From Gemmatimonadetes bacterium T265 (GTDB taxonomy: Bacteria; Gemmatimonadota; Gemmatimonadetes; Gemmatimonadales; Gemmatimonadaceae), in NCBI GenBank assembly GCA_019973575.1, contig BPUI01000002.1, forward strand, positions 1,302,001 to 1,366,000: a DNA stretch of 64,000 nt, read 5' to 3'. Each line of letters begins with the position of its first letter. Positions within the stretch are counted from its first letter, which is position 1. Below are positions 60,503-64,000 of the stretch, in pieces. The notes beneath the pieces were generated by a model. It did no database searches and was not told the DNA's origin. It saw nothing but the letters and a program-made list of their open reading frames with translations. The position numbers and the translations under genes are program-made.

Positions 60503-63462
60503 TCTGGGTGCTCCTCGCCGTCACCGCGGGCCTCTCGCTCGTCTCGTCGCTGCTCTCCGATCAGCGGACGAAGGTCAAGGCGTCCCCGGCCGAGGTCCCC
60601 GACGTGACGCCGGGCGACCCGATCCCGGTCGTGTTCGGGACGGTGCGCGTGCCCTGCCGCGTCGTCGAGTTCGACGGCTGGCGGGCCGAAGCGCATCACC
60701 ACGGCGCGCGGCCATACCTCTTTGGGCTCGTCGGCCCCAAGCCCGTCGTCGGCTACTGGTATCGCGTGAAGATGGTCACCGTGGTCTGCCAGGGACCCGT
60801 CGACGCGCTTCTCGACCTCCAGTTCAACGGGAAGAGCATCGCCAACCAGCCGCCGGAGCGCGTCTTCACGGGCTTCGCGACGCAGGGTGCCCCAGGGGGC
60901 GCCGGCCTCGCGCTCCCGGTCGCGCAGTACGCCCTCGTCACGCACGACACCACCTTCGAGCCCTACACCGACGCGGGCTCGTATTACATGCAGTTCGACG
61001 GCGCGTACACGCTCGCCCTCAACTCGCCCAACCTGCTCGGCGGCAACGACCCGCAGAGCGCCGGCGGCGCCGGCGGCGGGGTCGCCGGCGCCGTCACGTG
61101 GCGGAATGGGGCCGGGCACGCGACGCAGGTGCCGGCGCTCGTCGCGATGCGCGCCGCGGTCGCCGACGACGACCGCGGGCAGACGCCGGAATGGCGCCAC
61201 GTCGCGCACCTCGTCTGGGACGACGTCCAGCTCGGCAGCAGCCCGAACCCCCCGGCGATCCACGCCGTCGTGCGGCGGCGCGCCGGCTTCACGGGCGGCG
61301 ACACCTCGGGCGACGCGAACTGCGTCGACGTGCTCCGCGAGCTGCTCGTCTCGCCGCTCGCCGGCCTCGGGTTCCCGGCCGCGCTGCTCGACGACGACGA
61401 CGGCCCCGGCGGCGACTCGAGCTTCGGCCGTGCGTGGCGCGCGACCGCGCGACCCGACCCGCTCCAGGCCTTTGATGCCGATGCCGTCATGGGCGTCTCG
61501 TTCGTGCTCGACGCGAAGACGAGCGCGGCGCAGGTGATCCAGGACGTGCTCCGCGTGCTCGACGGGGCGCTCTACACGCACCCGACGACGGGGAAGCTCG
61601 CGCTGCAGCTCTTCCGCGGGCCGACCGACCCGGTCGTGGGCTACGACCCGGCCACGCTCCCGGTACTCGACCCCAAGGTCGTGACCGGCTGCACGTGGAC
61701 CGCCCCGGTCCCCGCCGCACGCGTCTCGAGCGTGCGGGTCACGTACACCGACCGGTCGCGGAACTACGCCCAGAACACGGTCACGGCGACGAACGACGCG
61801 CTCGTTCGGGCGCTCGGCGACGACGTGTGCGAGGACGTCGACTACCGCGGCGTCGCGAACGAGGCGCTCGCGCGGCGGCTCGCGGCCCGCGACCTCCGGG
61901 CCCTGACGACGCCGCTCGGCCGCGCGACGCTCGTCTGCACCCGCGCGCCGGCGGGCCTCGTGCCGGGCGGGCTCTTCCGGCTCCGCTGGCCGGAGCTGCA
62001 GCTCGCCGACCGCCGCATGCGGGTCATCGACATCGACGGCGGCACGCTCGAGCAGCCCGCGGTGACGCTGACCGCGATCGAAGACGTCTACGGCGTGCCG
62101 GGCTACCTCGCGACCCGGGTCGTCACGACCCCGTGGGTGAACCCGACCCCGCTCAACGGCATCATCCGGCCGCTCGTCGAGCCCGAGCAGTCGCAGGACG
62201 CGACCACGGGCACGCTCGCCCTCGCGATCGTGGACCCGCAGCAGCGCGTGACGCGCGTCGAGTTCTCGGTGCAGTCGGGCTACAACGCGGCCGGGCCCTT
62301 CGTGGCGGTGCCGCTGGTCGAGCCCTATCACGCCACCGTCTCGCTCTCGGCGACCGCGGAGAGCCGCATCGCGTGGCGTGTGACCTACGCGGACCCGGGG
62401 GCGGCCGCGACGTCCGACGCCACGGGCACGACGCCGGCCGGCTCGTCGACGATCGACGGCATCGAAGTGTTCACGCCGATGCGCACGCTCGCCGCGCCGA
62501 CGGTCGCGTGGCACTTCACCGCGCTCGCCGCGCTCGCGGCACGCGTCACCGCGCCGGGCGTGCCGAGCGACGTCGCGGGCATCCGGGTGCTCGCGCTCGT
62601 CGACGTGCCCCCGACCGAGACGCAGCTCCGGACGGCCGCCCTGCAGGCGGTCACGCCGGGCGCCGTCGTCGACTACACGCCCCTCCAGCAGCCCGCCGCG
62701 GGGCAAACGCTCTACCTCGCGGCCGCGGCCTACGCCGCGGACGGGTTCGCGTCGGCGCGGGTCGACCTCACGTACGTGGCGGGCGAGAACCTCGGACCGG
62801 GCGACCAGCAGCCGCCCCTCGTCCGGGACCTCTTCGACGATCCGCTGCCCGACGGGAGCGCGCACCTGCTCACGAACGGCTGGGCCGTCGACCCCGACTC
62901 GCCGGTCGGGACCGGCGAGGGGATGGTGGTGAACTGGGGGATGACGGGCGCGTACCCGACCTACGCGCCCCTCGGCAACAGCGCGGCGTGGGCCACCACG
63001 GAAATGTTGCCGTGCGGCTCGGCGAAGGGCTGCGGGATCCGCAAGACGTACACGGGGCTGCCGCCCAACCGCCGGCTCAACGTCTACTGCGAAGCCTGGG
63101 TCGTGCCGGTCTCGGGGACGTCGTTCCTCGCCGCTGTCGGCGCGACCGGCGCCCCGGACACCGGCGATTCCGACTCGACGAGTTCGCCGGCGGGGCGGAT
63201 CCTCGCGCTGTCGACGTCGACCGATGCCACCGGAACGTGCACGGTGGAGCTCTCCGTGAGCGGCCTGTCGCCCGCGTGCGTGCCGCCGACCTCGGGCCGG
63301 ACGCTGCTCGAGTTCACCGCCTACTTCCACAATCTCCGCATCTACGCGGCGCCGGCCGGGAGCGGCGGGACGGGCGGGAGTCCACCGGTCGCGAACCTCC
63401 TCGCCCCCGACGCCAGTCCGCTCACCGCCCCCGACGATAGCCCGCTCACCGTCCCCACCTGA
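60499..63462 (+). CDS. Tail tip / host-specificity protein
   Basis: A 987-residue protein. A short hydrophobic N-terminus (MIWVLLAVTAGLSLVSSLLS-like) precedes VTPGDPIPVVFGTVRVPCRVVEFDGWRAE, typical of tail tip proteins in this family. Central parts (VCEDVDYRGVANEALARRLAARDLRAL) recall lambda J-like hub domains; fibronectin-like beta domains and a Ser/Pro-rich repeat end (APDASPLTAPDDSPLT) follow. It likely contacts the host receptor. GTG 60499 overlaps the DUF2163 stop. Confidence 0.8.
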   Translation: MIWVLLAVTAGLSLVSSLLSDQRTKVKASPAEVPDVTPGDPIPVVFGTVRVPCRVVEFDGWRAEAHHHGARPYLFGLVGPKPVVGYWYRVKMVTVVCQGPVDALLDLQFNGKSIANQPPERVFTGFATQGAPGGAGLALPVAQYALVTHDTTFEPYTDAGSYYMQFDGAYTLALNSPNLLGGNDPQSAGGAGGGVAGAVTWRNGAGHATQVPALVAMRAAVADDDRGQTPEWRHVAHLVWDDVQLGSSPNPPAIHAVVRRRAGFTGGDTSGDANCVDVLRELLVSPLAGLGFPAALLDDDDGPGGDSSFGRAWRATARPDPLQAFDADAVMGVSFVLDAKTSAAQVIQDVLRVLDGALYTHPTTGKLALQLFRGPTDPVVGYDPATLPVLDPKVVTGCTWTAPVPAARVSSVRVTYTDRSRNYAQNTVTATNDALVRALGDDVCEDVDYRGVANEALARRLAARDLRALTTPLGRATLVCTRAPAGLVPGGLFRLRWPELQLADRRMRVIDIDGGTLEQPAVTLTAIEDVYGVPGYLATRVVTTPWVNPTPLNGIIRPLVEPEQSQDATTGTLALAIVDPQQRVTRVEFSVQSGYNAAGPFVAVPLVEPYHATVSLSATAESRIAWRVTYADPGAAATSDATGTTPAGSSTIDGIEVFTPMRTLAAPTVAWHFTALAALAARVTAPGVPSDVAGIRVLALVDVPPTETQLRTAALQAVTPGAVVDYTPLQQPAAGQTLYLAAAAYAADGFASARVDLTYVAGENLGPGDQQPPLVRDLFDDPLPDGSAHLLTNGWAVDPDSPVGTGEGMVVNWGMTGAYPTYAPLGNSAAWATTEMLPCGSAKGCGIRKTYTGLPPNRRLNVYCEAWVVPVSGTSFLAAVGATGAPDTGDSDSTSSPAGRILALSTSTDATGTCTVELSVSGLSPACVPPTSGRTLLEFTAYFHNLRIYAAPAGSGGTGGSPPVANLLAPDASPLTAPDDSPLTVPT

Positions 63463-63478
63463 CAGAGGACCTCTCCCC

Positions 63479-64000
63479 GTGGCAGACCGCACCCTCGTCG
63501 CCGGCGCCGGCATCACCTTCGACCTCTCGGTCCCGGGCCAACTCATCATCAGCGCAACCGGCGCGAGCACCGGCGGCGGCACCGGCGGCGGCACCGGCGG
63601 GGGCGGCACCGGGGGCAACACCGGCGGCGGCACCGGCCACCGCCACTGGCGCGTCCTGCTGCTGACGAGCGCGAGCGGCACCACGCCCTCGTGCGTCGCC
63701 CTGGAGTTCCGCACCGCGAGCGGCGGCGCGTCCGCGGCCACCGGCGGCACCCCGCTCGCGAGCAACCAGGCGTACGGCGCGGCCGCGAGCGCGTTCGACG
63801 GCGACGGCTCGACGTTCTGGGAGTCGAACGCGGCGGCCGTCGCGAACGAGTACCTCGGCTACGACTTCGGCGCGGGGGCGGCGCCCGCCATCGTCGAAAT
63901 CGCGTGGACCTGCCGCGCCGACGCCGGCGCGGCGCAGTCGCCGCTGACCGGCAAAGTGCAGTCGAGCGACGACGGCACGACCTGGGCGGACGCGTGGGCG
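63479..64000 (+). CDS. Receptor-binding-like protein with discoidin-type domain (cut by window edge)
   Basis: The first 174 residues are present from GTG 63479, preceded by AGAGGA. A beta-type N-terminus (TLVAGAGITFDLSVPGQLIIS), a Gly/Thr-rich linker (residues 28-56) and a F5/8-type C (discoidin-like) region follow: ASAFDGDGSTFWESN, YLGYDFG and VQSSDDGTTW. Such domains bind sugars. It is probably a tail fibre or surface-adhesion protein just after the tip gene. The 3' end is outside the window. Confidence 0.65.
   Translation, partial: MADRTLVAGAGITFDLSVPGQLIISATGASTGGGTGGGTGGGGTGGNTGGGTGHRHWRVLLLTSASGTTPSCVALEFRTASGGASAATGGTPLASNQAYGAAASAFDGDGSTFWESNAAAVANEYLGYDFGAGAAPAIVEIAWTCRADAGAAQSPLTGKVQSSDDGTTWADAWA

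Larger units (their letters stand above)
32958..64000. mobile_element. Prophage, left part (Mu-like head, long tail; right end outside window)
   Basis: The element starts at a truncated tRNA (attL) and runs past the window edge. All recognised genes lie on the plus strand: early/replication, terminase, head, tail. Structural genes appear complete and largely overlapping, so it may be intact. No integrase, repressor, lysis genes or attR are in view; with this tRNA orientation the complete tRNA should be rebuilt at the right end, where the integrase is also expected. Base composition and the GTTAGGC heptamer match the host, which suggests long adaptation. Confidence 0.9.

Overview
The window is very GC-rich DNA from a diderm (LPS-making) bacterium. 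Gene content, the strong use of GTG starts in 4-base GTGA/ATGA overlaps, and the KDO-Lpt-rpoN gene order fit a member of the Gemmatimonadota. That assignment is an inference, because no rRNA or other marker settles it. It splits into a chromosomal half (1 to about 32,957) and the left part of a prophage (about 32,958 to beyond 64,000).

Chromosomal half. It opens with the end of sucC and all of sucD (TCA cycle), a PTS-IIA-like/CBS protein and ndk. A classical fatty-acid synthesis cluster follows: yceD, rpmF, plsX, fabH, fabD, fabG, acpP, fabF. Next come ispF, a DedA protein, a XerC/D recombinase, a pabA/trpG amidotransferase and a putative outer-membrane barrel protein. A TerC-type gene lies on the minus strand. 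Then comes one tightly overlapping plus-strand operon for the LPS core and its export: kdsB, pyrG, kdsA, kdsC, kdsD, lptC, lptA-like, lptB, rpoN. Surface-glycan genes follow (two GT2 enzymes, one GT4, a flippase-like membrane protein, a YfhO-like protein), and then dapF.

Junction. Between dapF and a convergent TPR-type membrane protein lies a short AT-rich island holding a 28-bp sequence that looks like the chromosome dimer resolution site dif, flanked by a 12-bp palindrome and two TATCCAC repeats. This suggests the replication terminus. About 750 bp further on is the 3' half of a tRNA, probably tRNA-Arg(CCG), on the minus strand. It reads as the left attachment scar of the prophage; the complete tRNA and the integrase should lie at the unseen right end.

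Prophage. All recognised genes run on the plus strand. Early part: small proteins, a J-domain protein, a zinc-finger protein, a DNA methyltransferase, a DUF1376-type replication protein with a repeat and hairpin cluster inside its gene, and a VRR-NUC nuclease. Between two small genes lies a solitary element that closely resembles a type I-E CRISPR repeat, a candidate RNA-based anti-CRISPR. Late part: small and large terminase, a cargo block (a DUF2806 protein overlapping a tiny membrane protein), a portal fused to a MuF-like domain, two related decoration proteins flanking a Mu-I-like protease, the major capsid, connectors, tail tube, tail chaperone with a predicted -1 frameshift, tape measure, distal tail and tip proteins, and a truncated receptor-binding-like protein at the edge. 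The head proteins are Mu-like and the long tape measure indicates a long-tailed phage, most likely a siphovirus. Two similar hairpin terminators separate the early/terminase and cargo/head blocks.

Across both halves the heptamer GTTAGGC recurs in both orientations far more often than base composition predicts, so the phage shares the host's sequence signature.
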